Counted from the stretch's first letter, positions 45,601 to 58,200 are shown. The stretch: 64,000 nucleotides of DNA from Selaginella moellendorffii (GCF_000143415.4 NW_003314277.1:2200905-2264904); one strand, 5' to 3'. Numbers and translations are program-made. The notes: generated by a model from the sequence alone, not told the origin.

Positions 45601-46260
45601 TCATATTTTCATTTGAAGCATAATCCATAAGATTAGTATACATTTCTACTTGTAATTGTTTTTGGTGGGTACAATAGTAATATAGATTATTACACTCAAC
45701 TTTGACATAAACATCAACAATGTATTATTGAGTAAGCTTACCAGCATGTAAGATTTGGTCAAAATTTAATTGTAGTGGTTCTTTTTTAAATAAGCAATAT
45801 GCATAATATAGAAGTGATGTAGTTCAATATCATCGTATATTCAAAATATTAGTATGCCATCCTTTATCACTAAAAGGAAATATCAAGGGATAAACTATAG
45901 AATCACAATTAACATCGTGTTGCAATCTTTCTAGAAAGATTTGCTATAGGATATATGCAAATTTCACGTCCACATGAAGGTTCTCCATTCTTACTAACAA
46001 AAATAACAGCAACTTCATTTAGTTGTGGTATATTATAGCATCAATGATCAGTTCCTTCATTCCTTAGTAACATATAAATGCCATGTAAAGGCTGGCCTAT
46101 AACTACTACTACATGAAGTTCTTTTTGTTCCATTTTATACATCATTCTATAAGCTTGTTCATATGGATTAATATGATAAAGGAGTGTATTAAGATGTAAT
46201 AATAAATCTCGCTCACAACTTGTATTAAATAGGTTTTAATGCCTTATATCTGTGGCTTCT
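42650..46260 (-). mobile_element. Helitron remnant with Rep (HUH) and PIF1-like helicase, decayed
   Basis: Read on the minus strand from 46.26 kb down, interrupted frames give: HHINPYEQAYRM-like start, RYNIPQLNEVAVIFVSKNG, the Rep core (LLHAGKLT, then SSFGGGS, then FITFTCNPKQPE), the HUH motif LPHCHFLGILTHE near 45285, and NSPCMENNSYSKGFPKKF and DNGYPDYYR near 45080. They continue with DPNARQYIYPEIPLHYTFNK near 44560, the helicase Walker A SSSGTGKTFLL near 43905, LIWDEISMVH near 43700, VIITSGDFRQILPAIPHG near 43575, and FLNSITPSKLPPHKLLLKEG near 43210. The order Rep-helicase is that of autonomous plant Helitrons, which transpose by rolling circle. Many stops are present. The 5' TC and 3' hairpin-CTRR ends were not located. 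Confidence 0.9.
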
Positions 46261-46499
46261 TAAAGCAATAAGGACCATTACTCTTAAAGTGTCAATATTC
46301 AACAACCCCTTTTATTTAGAGTGGCCCATTTTCTTATTTGGACTTGCATACCACTTCATTGTGCATGCCACCTCATGACTATAAATTTCAAAGATTGTTT
46401 AGTATATTATTTTTCAATTATTTTTAAGTATATAAAATTACACAATAAAATATACTATTTATTGTACTATAACAGTATTATCCTGATTGTATAAATTAA

Positions 46500-47320
46500 T
46501 ATGACTACATATAATATTAAATGCAGTTTCCTTCCTTTCAATATATATTTTTCGCCAAATATGTTTTTGAATGTAAGAGCTGTATAATCTTTTTGTTGTA
46601 CCATAGTGAGGAAAGGATCATTTCACTACATTCCATATCGATTCAATATGATTTGTATAAACTCCAATCACGGGATTAACAAAATTTTGGGAGTGGTTGA
46701 CCGTATAATGAGTGAAGACTCTAAATCATAACAGCCCAATAATCACTATATATAATTACTCCTAAACTATTAATTATAATTATTAGTTAATAATAATAAT
46801 AGAAATAGAATTTAACTGATTCAGCATTTATATATAAGATATCAGTTAAAGTTTGTGCAGTATGATCGACCAATAGAACCATAAACATTCAATCTGAATC
46901 CTCCAAAGATGCATTAATGTATTACTCTTCTACCACAACTATATTTCTACTTACCAAACTTACTTTCATCAATTTCGAAAAAAAAAATTTGAACCACCAA
47001 TCTTTTGACTACCTCATTGTAATGTGATAACACAAATATCATGACAAAAGTTGTACCAATTTGTTGTCATGTGCTCACTTTTAATACTACTAAATACAAG
47101 CTTGATCTTGTGGCATTTTAACCAACAATACATCACTCTAAACATTTGAGCAAATGTGAGAGTGCTATTTGCAAATTAAATATTAATTCAAAGAGATAGT
47201 GTGATATTACAATTTTTACAATTCCACTTCAAATCATCTGTACAAACTTAATTATTATCAGATCGATATCTCATTGGTCGATGGCATTTTTCACATTCTC
47301 TCTCTTCTAGAAGAAGACTC
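46500..47320 (-). mobile_element. Merlin-type (IS1016/ISXO2-like) DNA transposase remnant
   Basis: Minus-strand frames, broken by stops, give in order a zinc-ribbon part (LKWNCKNCNITLSL, near 47215), STLTFAQMFRVMYCWLKC (near 47130), FEIDESKFGK (near 46965, first catalytic Asp), RRVI...FGGFRLNVYGSIGR, and [20 protein letters not shown] followed by [10 protein letters not shown] (near 46690-46630, with the catalytic Glu). This series is characteristic of Merlin/ISXO2 DDE transposases. Terminal inverted repeats were not identified. Confidence 0.8.
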
Positions 47321-47549
47321 AATAAAATCAGAAAAATAAAGAATACTGATCTATATATTCCAATCTAACCATAATACTAAATAGAATGAATAAAATTAGA
47401 AAGAAAATATAAGGAGGAGCACAAACATAAAACATAATGAGGAAAAACCTAAACCAAAAGTAGGTTATATACTTTTAAATTATAGCCATTCATTCACTGG
47501 CTAATTATGAAATTATAGTCGTTAATATACCCATTAACAACACCTACTA

Positions 47550-48920
47550 ATTAAAGTTTAACATTACTACTTTAGAGTTAGTCATTAAGCATTTTAGGGT
47601 GTGGCACTGGGCATGACTAAGTGTGCCATAGAGGGAGCGAGGAGTGAGTGTGGCAAAGGGGTAGCCACATAAGAGAGGGGGGTGTTGGATTATGCATTCT
47701 TCCCAAATCACAAGATAAAAAAAACTCAAAACAAAAAGAAGTTTGCAATATACTTTATCAAGCAGCATACCCATCTCCACAAATCTTGCAATGACTAAAT
47801 GGTCATATATAGACCAGCCTTCAGCTTTTAGAAGATAGAAAACAATTGATTGACTAAAACATAACAATGCATTTAACCTTTACACAAGACTTTACCTCAT
47901 AATTTCAATTTGCTAATAATGCATTAGAAATAGTTAAAATGTCCTTCATTCAAACCAACCATTTTTGGAGCATTGTTATGTGTAACCAAAAAAAATTCTA
48001 TTATAACATAGATGCTTCATTGCTTGTCCTTCAACAAGAAAATGAAAACCTTTTTTAACCTTCTCCATTTTTAGGAATTAAGTATGTGACAATGAAACAA
48101 AACAAAAAAGACCTCTAATATATCAGCTTGCTCATCAAATTTTTCTTCAATTTCTTGCTCAAAGTCCAACTTTCAACTAACTTCTTTTGTATTCGCTGGG
48201 CTTCTACTTCCTCAACACAAGATCTTCTATGAATCTACAAGTAGGTGACTACTTATTTCATAGTCAATTCAATTACATCCTTTCTATTCCAACTGATTTT
48301 CTCATTTTCCTCCCCTGACTCCTCATTGTCTTCATATGTAGAATGTTGGTTCTTTGCCTCAAGAACTTCCCTTACCTCTCAATTACAGTCATATAAAGAT
48401 ATCAGTGAGAAGAAATAAGGAAAAGCCTTTGCAACAAGCAATATGCTCTGCAGCCATCAATATCCTCTTTTGGAAGATCTTCATCACTTTCCTTTTGCAT
48501 AGAGATAAAAATTCCATGAACTTTGCTTTCATTTTCCTCTAGTTTCAAGATTGGATTCCTTCTGAGTTTACCCATAGTGGATATTCCTAGCATATGCTAG
48601 CATATTTAACTTAGAGCTTGTGTGGATAGAGCATACTCATTTGAGCCAAAAATAGGTCAATAGAGTAAGAAATACAAAGAAAAAACCAAGTTTAAACCAA
48701 GTTTCCTTAGCAATGAACAAAAAAAACCAAAAAAAAAGTCTTATCTATTGCTATCATGGTTAGCTTCTTACCAAGTTCATGAAACTATATAAACAAGAAT
48801 ATAAAGAGCCAAAGAGAAGAATTTACAAGTTTATTGAGCATTATGATGGTGGTAAGGAGGCCAAGCTTAATACCAATCACTAGATTGTCATCATCCTCTG
48901 ACAATATTTTAGACTCATGC
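47550..48920. pseudogene. Decayed AT-rich copy of the unrecognised repeat gene family
   Basis: 47760-47880 matches 53140-53250 (both contain a frame with SQSIVFYLL and KAEG on the minus strand). 48130-48360 matches 53505-53770 (GAATCTACAAGTAGGYGAYT, GAATGYYSGTTCTTTGCCTC). 48790-48905 matches 57150-57260 (AAAGAGCCAARGAGRAGAAYTTACAAG). Compared with the GC-richer copies, differences are mostly C to T and G to A, as expected from deamination of methylated cytosine. No intact frame remains. Confidence 0.7.
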
Positions 48921-49219
48921 AAATTCAAACTACTTCTAACTATGTAGCATATGTGATTTTCACCCTTTACCCTATAGCGATTTATCATATGATAACCACA
49001 AAACAGACCTACCCTTGAACATGTATGCTAAGAGCAATGGAGTAGGACTTAAGTTTCAAGACTTTAGGCCACTGAATAAGGAACAAAACTAAACTTCTAA
49101 ACATATAACCAAAGAGTGAAGGAACTAAAGTATGTAATAACCAAAGAGTAAAGAAATTAAAGTATGTAATAACTCTTGTGTAGCTAAAGTGCAAAGAAGT
49201 AAAAGTATGAAATTGTAAG

Positions 49220-51530
49220 CTTCTAAATTTGGAGTTCTTGAGAGGTCACCTAATTCAATACTACTAAAACCCAAGGACACTTAACCCCAAGTCAATTGGA
49301 AAAGAGCAAAGAAACTAAAGTATGTAATAACTCTTGAGTGTAGCTTAAGTGCAAAGGAGTAAGAGTATGAAATTGTAAGCTCCTAAATTTGGACTTCCTA
49401 AAAAGTCACCTAACTCAATACTATTAAACCTAAAGATACTTAACCCCAAAACAATTGGAAAAGAGGGTGCACTCTTATTCATAAACCCTTTTCTTTTATA
49501 TTTGAATCCCATAGATCATTTTTTAAGTTGTTCTCTTTAGTTATTTCTTTGCAAGTTCACACCCTTATGAATGGAAACTAAAATCTGCAACTCTCTCGAG
49601 AGCCTTGCTCTCTTTGACACCTTACTCTTTGGGTTGAGCCTAGCTAGAGCAAATTGGACATGCCAGATGTCAACAATATGTGGTGCAATTCCTCTAGTCA
49701 ACTAACAAAGTCGGACCCAAAACCCCTTTGATACCAAATGTAAGTTCATGAATTTAGACTTCTTAGGAGGTCACACAGCCTAATACTACTCAAACCCAAA
49801 GACACTTAACCCCAAGTATCCCAAGACCCTTAACCGATTAAAAAAATGGGTGCACTCTTATTTATCGACCCTTTCCTTTTATATTTGAACCCCATAAATT
49901 GTCTCTTAAGTCATTCTTTTTGGTTACTTCTAGAGATGACACTAGAATAATCTTAAAGCATCTAGCATCCTAACACCAAGACTAGCAGAAAAAAAAGCAA
50001 TTTGGTGTTATTTTAGCATATAAATGGCCTGATGTGAGGATATAGATATTCCACCATCGTATAGAGCTTAGGCTTAAACCTAAGACAGATACAGAACAAG
50101 GACAAACATGATTAATGGGGAGTTAAACAATGTCTCAGGTTGGTTGGCCATATCCAACTTATCCTGTAAACAACGAAAAACAATGACTTGAGAGATAATA
50201 TAAAAGGGTTCAAATATAAAGTGAAAGGGCCTATGAACAAAAGTGCACCCTTGTAAACAACTAAAGGGAACGACTTGAGAGATGATCCATAGAGTTCAAA
50301 TATAAAGGAAAAAAGGCCCATGAATAAAAGTGCACCCTCTTTTCCAATTAGTTAAGGGTCTTGGGATACTTAAGGTTAAGTGTTTTTAGGTTTAAATAGT
50401 ACTGAGTTGAGTGACCTCCTGAGAAGTTCAAATTTAATAGCTTATATTTGGTATCAAAGGGGGTCTTAGGTTTGATTCTGCTAGTTAATTAGGAGAATCA
50501 CACCACATGTTGATTGCAATATCTAGCAAGTCCAATTTGCTCTGGCTGGGCTCAACCTGAGGGGTAGGGTGTCAAGAGAGCGAGGCTCTCGAGAGAGCTG
50601 CAACTTTTAACTTTCGTTTATAAGGGCATAAACTTGCAAAGAAGTGTGATGGATTATAAACAACCAAAGAGAATAATTTAAGAAACTATCCATGGGTAAA
50701 TAGAAAATGCCCATAAATAAAAGTGCATTCACTTTTCTAATCGGTTAAAGGTCTTAGGATACTTGGGGTTAATCATCTTTAGGTTTTAATAATCCTAGGT
50801 TGGGTGACCTCCTAGGAAGTCCAACTCTAGAACTTACATTTAGTCTCAAGTTCAATTGGTAGGCTAGTGTAGTGCATCTTATTTCTCTCCCCTTAAGCTA
50901 ATTAGAAAAGGGGCAATTATTTAATGAGAGAGCCTTTAATGGCTATTTTATCCCCATTTATCCCCCAAGGTTCCAAGGATTCATGGTGATAGTATATCCA
51001 AATCTCATCCCATGATCACATGCGCTACAACTAGGGGAATCATACCAAACATTGAGATTAACATTAAAGAATGACTCAAAAAAATAATCCATAAGAGTTC
51101 AAGTATAAATAGAAAGAGCTCATTAAAACAAGAGTGCACTCGGATTCAAATATATATGGAAAAAACAAGTGCACCCTTTTCTTTTTAAAATGATCCATAA
51201 GGGTTCAAATATAGATGGAAAGGGTTTATAAACAAGAGTGTTCCTAATTTATGATCGTGGGATATTTTAGATACTTAACTTTCACCCCAATCCATAAATA
51301 ACTAATATAAATGGAAAGGGCTTATGAATAAAAATATGTCTTTTTTCCATAGTTAGCTTTCACCCTAGTCCATAAATAATTATTAAGATTGAATGACTAA
51401 AAAGACAATCTATAAAAGTTCAAATATAAAAAGAAAGAACTCATAAACAAACATACACCCCCTTTTTTAATCTGAGATATTTGAGATATTTAAGGTTAAA
51501 CATCCTTACTATTTAGAACCCTTATCTATA
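49220..51530. repeat. Cluster of related AT-rich repeats in both orientations, with a long inverted repeat
   Basis: A unit of about 350 bp (landmarks: GGTCACCTAACTCAATACTA, ACTTAACCCCAAGTATCCCAAGACC, GGTGCACTCTTATTCAT, TTTATATTTGAACCCCATA) occurs forward at about 49220-49420, 49380-49560 and 49740-49930. It occurs in reverse at about 50195-50460, 50650-50860, 51075-51130, 51180-51250, 51300-51340 and 51410-51520. The stretches 49560-49940 and 50197-50625 form the arms of one long inverted repeat. TTTGATACCAAATGT at 49726 and its inverse at 50447 resemble LTR/primer-site junctions, so these may be inverted LTR insertions. Confidence 0.75.
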
Positions 51531-51759
51531 TGAAAGCACACTCTAGGCTTTCATCCCCAAGGAAATGAAACCAAAGAATTCTAGAGTCAGATATGTCCAA
51601 GAGGGGTGAAAACCCAAAACAATCATTTCCCAAACCTTCCTAGAATTGGTAAGTTTTTATAAAATAGCAAGGGGAGTATTCTAGTAAGGGGATCTATTTT
51701 TTAGATGGAATATTTGATGTCTGGCAAAAAAAAACCATTAAAAAAGGGACCCTCCAGAA

Positions 51760-52990
51760 GCTTACACAAATGATCATCTGAAGTTAACATAGAACCTGAA
51801 GGCCATCATGTTGGTGGTGTGATGAATCTACTAGAAGGCACAAGTATCACAAAGAAAAAACACTATGAAATCACCAACTCGTTTTGCAACGCAGGTGCTT
51901 CATCACAATGGCACTATTGAAAATAAATCAGAAATCTACACCAAAGCTTACCCCACCTTGTGTTCTTGGTCATATACTTGCTGTATGGCAGTTTTTCTCA
52001 AAGAATCCCTTGACCAATATGACTTGCAAATCTACATCGAGAAAGTCATAGTTCCAGAAATTAAGAGTTTGATTTAAGAAAACCCAAATGCTCTCCATGC
52101 CTGGTTCTTAGGTTAATCCGTTGTCATTGTGCACTCTAGTAGAGCCATGCCGACTAAGACTGTAAGGATTGTCCTCTTTGGGCAGCCAGTCATTCATGCT
52201 CAAGAAATCTACCATGGTTATTCCCATGGCCCGCCACCTGCTCGTCAGATCACCGTGAAGCTCCACAATGTGCTGGTTATAGCTGATGCGGTCCAAAGGA
52301 TATTGCCTGTCTTGCCGTTTTCATATGAAGGGCACAAACACTCTGGCCTGTGCGAGGGGGTGGTCCCTTGCTCTGGTGAGCACCTCCTCTGTCCTACTCT
52401 AGGCGGTAGAGGAAGAGGACTTGAGGTTAGTCCACCTCATGTTGATACAGCAAAGGCACGAGTTTGTTCAAGGCCTCTCTCCACTGCAATGAGTTTGTGA
52501 GCTACATACACTGTGATACTCTCATGAAAGAACTTACCCCGACCCTGCCTCCCCAAAGCCCTAACGCTCTGAATTGTCAAGCGTGGCCGTTGAAAGGTCA
52601 AACCATGACCCGGAGCTGAGGGATAGCTGACCACTCTCGGCTGGGACTGTCCTGCCCTCGTCTCCTGTTCAAAAAGTTTTTGCTGATGGTGAAAGGGCTC
52701 CAGTGATTCACGCCACTTGCTGACAAAACGGCTCTTTGGAATTTACATGCATCGGCAATGATCCTCTGGTACACCAAGTTTCCGGATTTTGGGAACACCT
52801 GCAAAAAAAATAAGTCCAGAAATCTTGCTTGTAATCACGAGCTCTTCGCAGCTCCTATTTGCAACAGCTTTGTGTAAGGATAAGGGCCAAAGACACCATC
52901 TGAGGGCACAAGGGCGGACAACCGGGTTCCTGAGGTGCACGATTAGAATCCAGGAAATCTAACCCCGGAAACTTCGGCTAGTTTTCTTGG
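51760..52990 (-). pseudogene. Partial copy of the unrecognised gene family
   Basis: 51760-52040 aligns with 57660-57960 (for example AGAAATCTACACCAAAG is in both). 52090-52640 aligns in opposite orientation with 63350-63730: the minus strand here gives YNQHIVELHGDLTSRW and the plus strand there YNQQTVELHRDLVRRW. 52630-52690 aligns with 54430-54500 (GACGAGGGCAG, GACAGTCCCAGCC). Coding-like blocks such as FFHESITVYVAHKLIAVERG are separated by frame changes. No domain was recognised. Probably non-functional. Confidence 0.55.
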
Positions 52991-53039
52991 CAAGTATAGA
53001 ACTCATCTTGAAACCGCTTATGGTCTTCCTTTTTGCCAA

Positions 53040-54985
53040 TCTTCAGGAGGTTCCCCTCGATTCAGGACAATTAGTTTCTTGTTTAAAGCAGGTCGCCAAG
53101 ATATAAAAAGCTCTGAACGAAAAAAAGTCCTTATCAAGCAGCGTACGTAGCCTTGCAATTTCTGGATGGTCACATACAGACCGACCTTCAGCCTTTAGAA
53201 GAAGATAGAAAACGATTGATTGACAGGAGCTTAACAGAACCATGTGCTTAACCTCCGCGTAAGACTTCTCAACTTTCCCGATTTCAATCATTAGAAACAA
53301 ATAAACTGTTGCTTTTATAATGGAGCGTTGCTGCAACATGTACCAAAATAAACTTTTCCATTACAACTATAGATACTTACCTCATCACTGCTTGTCCTTA
53401 GACAAGGAATTAAGGTCTTTTTTAACCTTCTCCAGTCAGAGGCTGTAGGAAAATAAGCATGAGAGAAACGAAAAGAAATGTACCTTCACCTCTAAAGTGT
53501 CAGCTTCCCCACGTTTTCTTCCATTCCCTGGTGAAAATCCTCCGGGCAAAGACTTTCAGCCAGCTTCTTCTGCATTTACCGGGCTTCCGCGTCCTCCAAT
53601 GCAGAACCTTATGCATGCTAGATTGAATCTACAAGTAGGCGATTTTCTAAAACATGGAGAACCAAAGATGTTTACTTCGTCCCTTTACCTTTCCTCCACT
53701 CGATTTTATCGTTCTCCTCTGACTCTTCATCGTCTTCATCGTTTAGAATGCCCGTTCTTTGCCTCGAGAACTTCGCTTGAGAAGGAAAAAGCAAAAACCT
53801 CAAGCTACTTTGCCTCCTCTTCATACTTCGTCCCCATCTTCTTGGCTTTTCTTCTAGATTCAAGACCGGATGCTCCAACTCTTCCTTGCCCCTAAACACC
53901 GCACATTTCTCACTTGGATTTATAAACATTAGTGGCTATAATTTCTCAATACCATTGTTTGGACTCATGAGAAGCACAGTTGAGGAGCGAGTGATAGTGC
54001 GGGAGGGTCGAGTTTGGGGGCCTCTCCAGCACCAGCAAGCGCAGGAGGCGGCTGTAGAACACCCCGCGACGCAAGTGCCTCGCCTCCTTGATGCGGAACG
54101 GCTTGAAGACAACGTAGGCTGACGTCGCTAGATCAGTTTCATGCGGGAGACACGTTTCGCCTACGGCGTGCCTGTTGCCCCTGAGCTCTGAGTACGCTTC
54201 TGCCACCCTCTTTTGCACCTCTGGGACACCCGCGCTGGCCCTCCGGAGGTTCCAGCCCAGCCTGTCCACGGGCAAGCACGAGAAGTAGTCGCTCTTCATC
54301 AACTTGTAGACAAGATCAAAGATGTTGAGGGCGGGTTCCCTTCCTGAAATATACAGAGCACGGTTAGAGACTCGGGAAGAATGGAAGCATACCACTACTG
54401 TAAAAAGGTTGCTCGAAAGATGCGGGTGTCCGATAGCTGACAGGCTGGGACTGTCCAGAAAGACTGCCCTCGTCTCCTGTTGCAAAAGGATTTGGTCAGA
54501 AAAGCAAGAAATCGATGCGTATACCAAAGATGAAGCTGGATGGTGGAGGGCGGAGGGGCGGGAGAGGACGGGGTTCAAAGTCAGTGGGCCAACGATTTAC
54601 GAAACGACGGGGACACACTCCAACGCTCTTGCTGGCACAAAACCGCTCCCAGAACTGCTCCAGCGCCTCCCACACTTCGTCTTCTTCGTGTGAATCGTCG
54701 AAGTCGTGCCGCAGCAGCTCCCGGGCGAAATCCGCAAGAAGGCGCAGCTCGAAGCGGGCATTTGGCACATCGTTGCAGTGGTAAAGATGGTCGTGCTCGC
54801 CGGGGCTCAGGTGCCCCAGGTAAAGGATGCCCACGTAAGTCACCAGGGAAAGCTCGGCAACTGGAATCCAATATAGTTGTCCATAGTTTCGCACATAGCG
54901 TTCAAGAGCGCGCGCCTCAAATGCGTCTGCTCTTGCTTCTCCGCCTACGTCACCAAAGGTGGCATCTCTTCAACCTTAAACCATT
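53040..54985 (-). CDS. Unrecognised multi-exon gene of a locally repeated family
   Basis: The minus strand has several long GC-rich blocks with splice-like borders. One is about 54970-54520 (YVRNYGQLYWIPVAELSLVT, then LGHLSPGEHDHLYHCNDVP, then an acidic HEEDEVWEALEQFWERF). A short exon lies near 54480-54405 (ETRAVFLDSPSLSAIGHP). Another runs about 54340-53946 (ALNIFDLVYKLMKSDYFS, then RKRVAEAYSELRGNRHAVGE, then ATSAYVVFKPFRIKEARHL). Near 53930-53670 there is an acidic tail (DEDDEESEEND). Further blocks to 53040 match decayed DNA at 47.5-48.4 kb. I do not recognise the family and give no function. The exon chain is tentative, and the gene may be partly decayed. Confidence 0.45.
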
Positions 54986-55128
54986 AGGGTATTCGTTTTC
55001 AGGTTAGAAAAAATAGATGATGATTAAAGGAGTAGAAAGTTGGCACACTTTCTGTACATGCACGTCAGAAAAGATGGCGAACCTACGCTCATTGTGTTGT
55101 AACTTTCCACTCTAGACCGGCACGGTCG

Positions 55129-56795
55129 CTAGTGATCCGCGTCGTACCTCGAAACACAACGTCGTGCCTCCTCCTCGGTCGAAGGTAGCACTCTCCGTAC
55201 GACCATGTCCCCGGATTTGGAGCTCGACGTGTCTAACGTGAAAGTAAAATGGAATGTGTTTGACACCTGCGAAAACACAGTCCAGAAACCTTGAGCACGC
55301 TTCTCTATACTTCTTGTGACTCACCTGTGACGATCGTGACTCGGGTTGCGTTACGATGGCCTTCACCTCGACGTGAATCTTCGGCCGCGCGGAGTTCTCT
55401 TCCTCGGTGTACAGCACGCAGGATCTAAAGCGCAGGAAATCACCCACATCAACCTGTTGTGAAAAAAGGAGAGCTTGGATCAAGCAAGTTCTTTGCAACG
55501 CGTATATATACGAACCGGACGAAGGAAGTCGACGTGATCCACCTCCAGGAACACTGGCCTGTGCCCCCCGAATACGTAGCACGTAGAAAACGCCAGCTCG
55601 AACGCTCTGCGCATGAGAAATCCTCCAAATATCCGGCCGTGTAGATTGCGCTGCTGGGGCTGGCAGATGATCGCATTCTCCAGCTTGGTGTGCTGGATGA
55701 GTATGCTGTTCTTGTCCGCCAGAGCCGGCATGTCGGTCAACACCCGAGCCTCTGCCAGCAACTGCTGCACTCTCTGGTCGTCGGCTTGGTCGGGCTGCTT
55801 CGACCGGGCTTGCTTTCGTTTCAGCTCGAGCTGCTCGGTCGCGGCAAACAGCGCCTTCTCTTCGTCGGTCTCCGGCGAGAGATGGTTCACGGGTGCCGAC
55901 TTTTGAGTCTTGGAGTCGCGGGCAACGAACGTGAAGTTTGCGACGAGCGCGAGCGACTCGTCGGTGACAATATCTGTAAAAGAGAGAGAGAAAAAAAAGT
56001 TGTGGAGTGAAGAAGCGAGAGGACTTGATCTTGAACAAGGAGCTATACCTGTTGCAGGCTGGATGACTTGCATTTGGATCTTCATGGACGATCTCCCGAC
56101 CCATGCAACCGCGCCAGCCAGCTTTAGATCGACATCGACACGCAAAGGCTTCTTCAAGCTCACTTTGTCCACCGATGCTGTGACTAGAAGCAGTGGCCTC
56201 GTCGTGCTATCATCATCGGCACAATGCTGGAGAAGGGAGAAAAAAACCATCAAAGAATGAGCAAGAAGAACAAAGAAAACGAGAGAGAAAAAATGCTAGC
56301 GAGATCTAGATCTCTTACCTTCATGGCAATCGTCCCGGCCAGAGCATCCAGATCCTCCATGAGCTTGCCCATCCGGATGTTGTTCCAGGGATTCCTATAC
56401 TGCTCCCGAAGAGCAACGTCGGACACGAAGTTGTAGAGCACGCTAGTGCGGCTCTCGCCGGGAGCCCGCGTGAGAAGATTGACCTGCGAAGGCCCATCGT
56501 TTGACGAATTCACGGCCCTCTCCAGCAGCGTGGAGCGCGCATTCCACAGCGCGGCGGTCACTGGCGAGTGGTACATACCCGGCCACAGGCTGAGAGGCTT
56601 GTGATGCGGCCGCAATTCGTCGCCACCGCCGTTGGCCTGGCTGAGCGATCGCCGCGCCGCCGTGGAGTAGACAGGAATTGGCGGATGATCCAGAGCTGCT
56701 GCCGCTGGATCCATCGCGGCCCTAAGGAGAGGGAGAGAAGTGGGGGAGATCCGGCGGCGGCGCCAAGCGCATTGGAACCTAACCCTGGCTGCCAT
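55129..56795 (-). CDS. Acyl-CoA thioesterase with two hotdog domains (ACOT9/ACOT10 type), 459 aa
   Basis: Hydrolyses acyl-CoA to free fatty acid and CoA. Five exons (minus): 56795-56319, 56226-56049, 55973-55516, 55453-55325, 55266-55129; 1380 nt, 460 codons. An Arg-rich N-terminus (MAARVRFQCAWRRRRIS) suggests mitochondrial or plastid import. First hotdog: NNIRMGKLMEDLDALAGTIA, VTASVDKVSLKKPLRVDVDL and MKIQMQVIQ. A Lys/Arg-rich linker follows. Second hotdog: NLHGRIFGGFLMRRAFELAF (the N-x-H-G/F-G-G-F motif), PVFLEVDHVDFLRPV and FLRFRSCVLYT, and the C-terminal VSNTFHFTFTL. Domain order and length match the eukaryotic double-hotdog family. It sits as an intact GC-rich gene between two copies of the unrecognised family. 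Confidence 0.9.
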
Positions 56796-56959
56796 GGACG
56801 CGGAGCTTCACGCCAATGCCGTGAAGAAGTACTCCTGCCGCCATAGCCTTTTAGGTCACGGGCGGATATTCTCCACAATTCAAAACAGGCGGCGGTAAAG
56901 CAATGTTGACTTTAGGGCTCGCGTGGCAGGAGAATATTCGTTCGAGTCAAAATAGTCAA

Positions 56960-58200
56960 CACTAGTCAAACAGGTTCAATGTACGAGTGTCGAGATTCCA
57001 AAACAAAGCCAGAAATCTTCCGTGCTTTCGGACGAAGAATTTCTCGGCTGTACTTTTTCAACGAACAAAAGAAAACAAGAACACCAACTTGCCTGTCCAA
57101 GCAAGTCCAAATCGCCACAAGTTCACTGCTCCTCTGAAAGCCAAAGCTCACGAAACTAGAACACAAAGAGCCAAGGAGGAGAACTTACAAGCTCACGAGC
57201 ATTGCGGTGGTGGCGAGGAAGCAAACGACAGATGGAAAGCCGAGAATGCAAGCAGCACTCTCACAGCGACGAGGGACGGGTGCCTCTCTCCAGTCTCCAC
57301 TGCTGTTGTCTCCGTGACCACGCCAGCCCCTTCGGTTGTTTCCATCGTCGTTGTTGTTGCTGCCCGTCCACCGATCGTTGCTATACTGCCGCTGCAAATC
57401 CCTCCCGACTGCTGGAAGCGCCTGAATCGCCCACCGCAAGTCACTGGAGTGAACTCCAGACCTCTCTCGGATCACGGCCAGAAGCTCCTGCGTTTGCTCT
57501 CGGGAGAAGTCCTGCGAAAGTGGACGACGAGCCCTGCTGTGCTTGGAGAGAACGAGCTCGATAGCACTCTGCCTTGCCGGATGCTCTGCTTTGAAAGTAC
57601 CATGAAACCAGAACGGAAAACCAAAGAAGAAAAAACTACGGAAGAAAGGACCACTTACACAACTGATCCAGAGTCGAAGTTGACATGGAACTTGAAGGCC
57701 ATCACGCTGGCGGTGTGACGAATCTACTCGAAATGCTCCATGACGCGCTCCACAATCTTCTGGTTCATGCCAGGCGGAAAGCATCGCAAACTTCGGCGCG
57801 GTACCATCAAAACACCGGTCCGTTTTGCAACGCTCGTCAGGACACCGGGAAGGTGCTTCATCAAAACGGCATTGCTGAAAAACGACACTGTAGAATTAGA
57901 AATCTACACCAAAGTTTACCCCATCTCACTTTCCCAGTCATATACTTGGCCTAGTTTTCTCGAAGAGTTATTCCTTACAACTTCTTTCCGTGACTTGCTG
58001 CTTTTGATCGGGCCACGATAGAGTCAGCCGAAGAAAAGACCGAGAAATCTAAGAAGACGAAGAAAAAACCAGCGCTGACCTCTGGCCAAATTGTTTGCAA
58101 CATCGGCCGCAACAACAAGACTTGCAATCGAAAACTCTCCTTCACCAAGTCGTGAGTTCGACAGAAGTGCAAAACTAGAGTGTGATTTAAAGGAAACCCA
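56960..58200 (-). CDS. Unrecognised gene-like segment, copy of the local repeat family
   Basis: The region is open over long stretches on both strands, so the frame is uncertain. Comparison with the AT-rich copies at 48.8 and 51.8 kb favours the minus strand. A block near 57895-57735 gives NAVLMKHLPGVLTSVAKRTG and MNQKIVERVMEHFE before a TAG that is also present in the 51.8-kb copy. A block at about 57600-57185 contains LSQDFSREQTQELLAVIRE, an Asn/Asp/Gly-rich stretch and a hydrophobic end (ILGFPSVVCFLATTAML), which could be a membrane anchor, followed by a donor GTAAGT. A plus-strand frame of 243 codons (56987-57718) looks like a shadow. No family was recognised. Confidence 0.4.

Noticed and set aside
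56987-57718. 243-codon plus-strand frame
   Set aside because: The related AT-rich copies conserve splice-like signals and hydrophobic C-terminal coding on the minus strand, not this frame.
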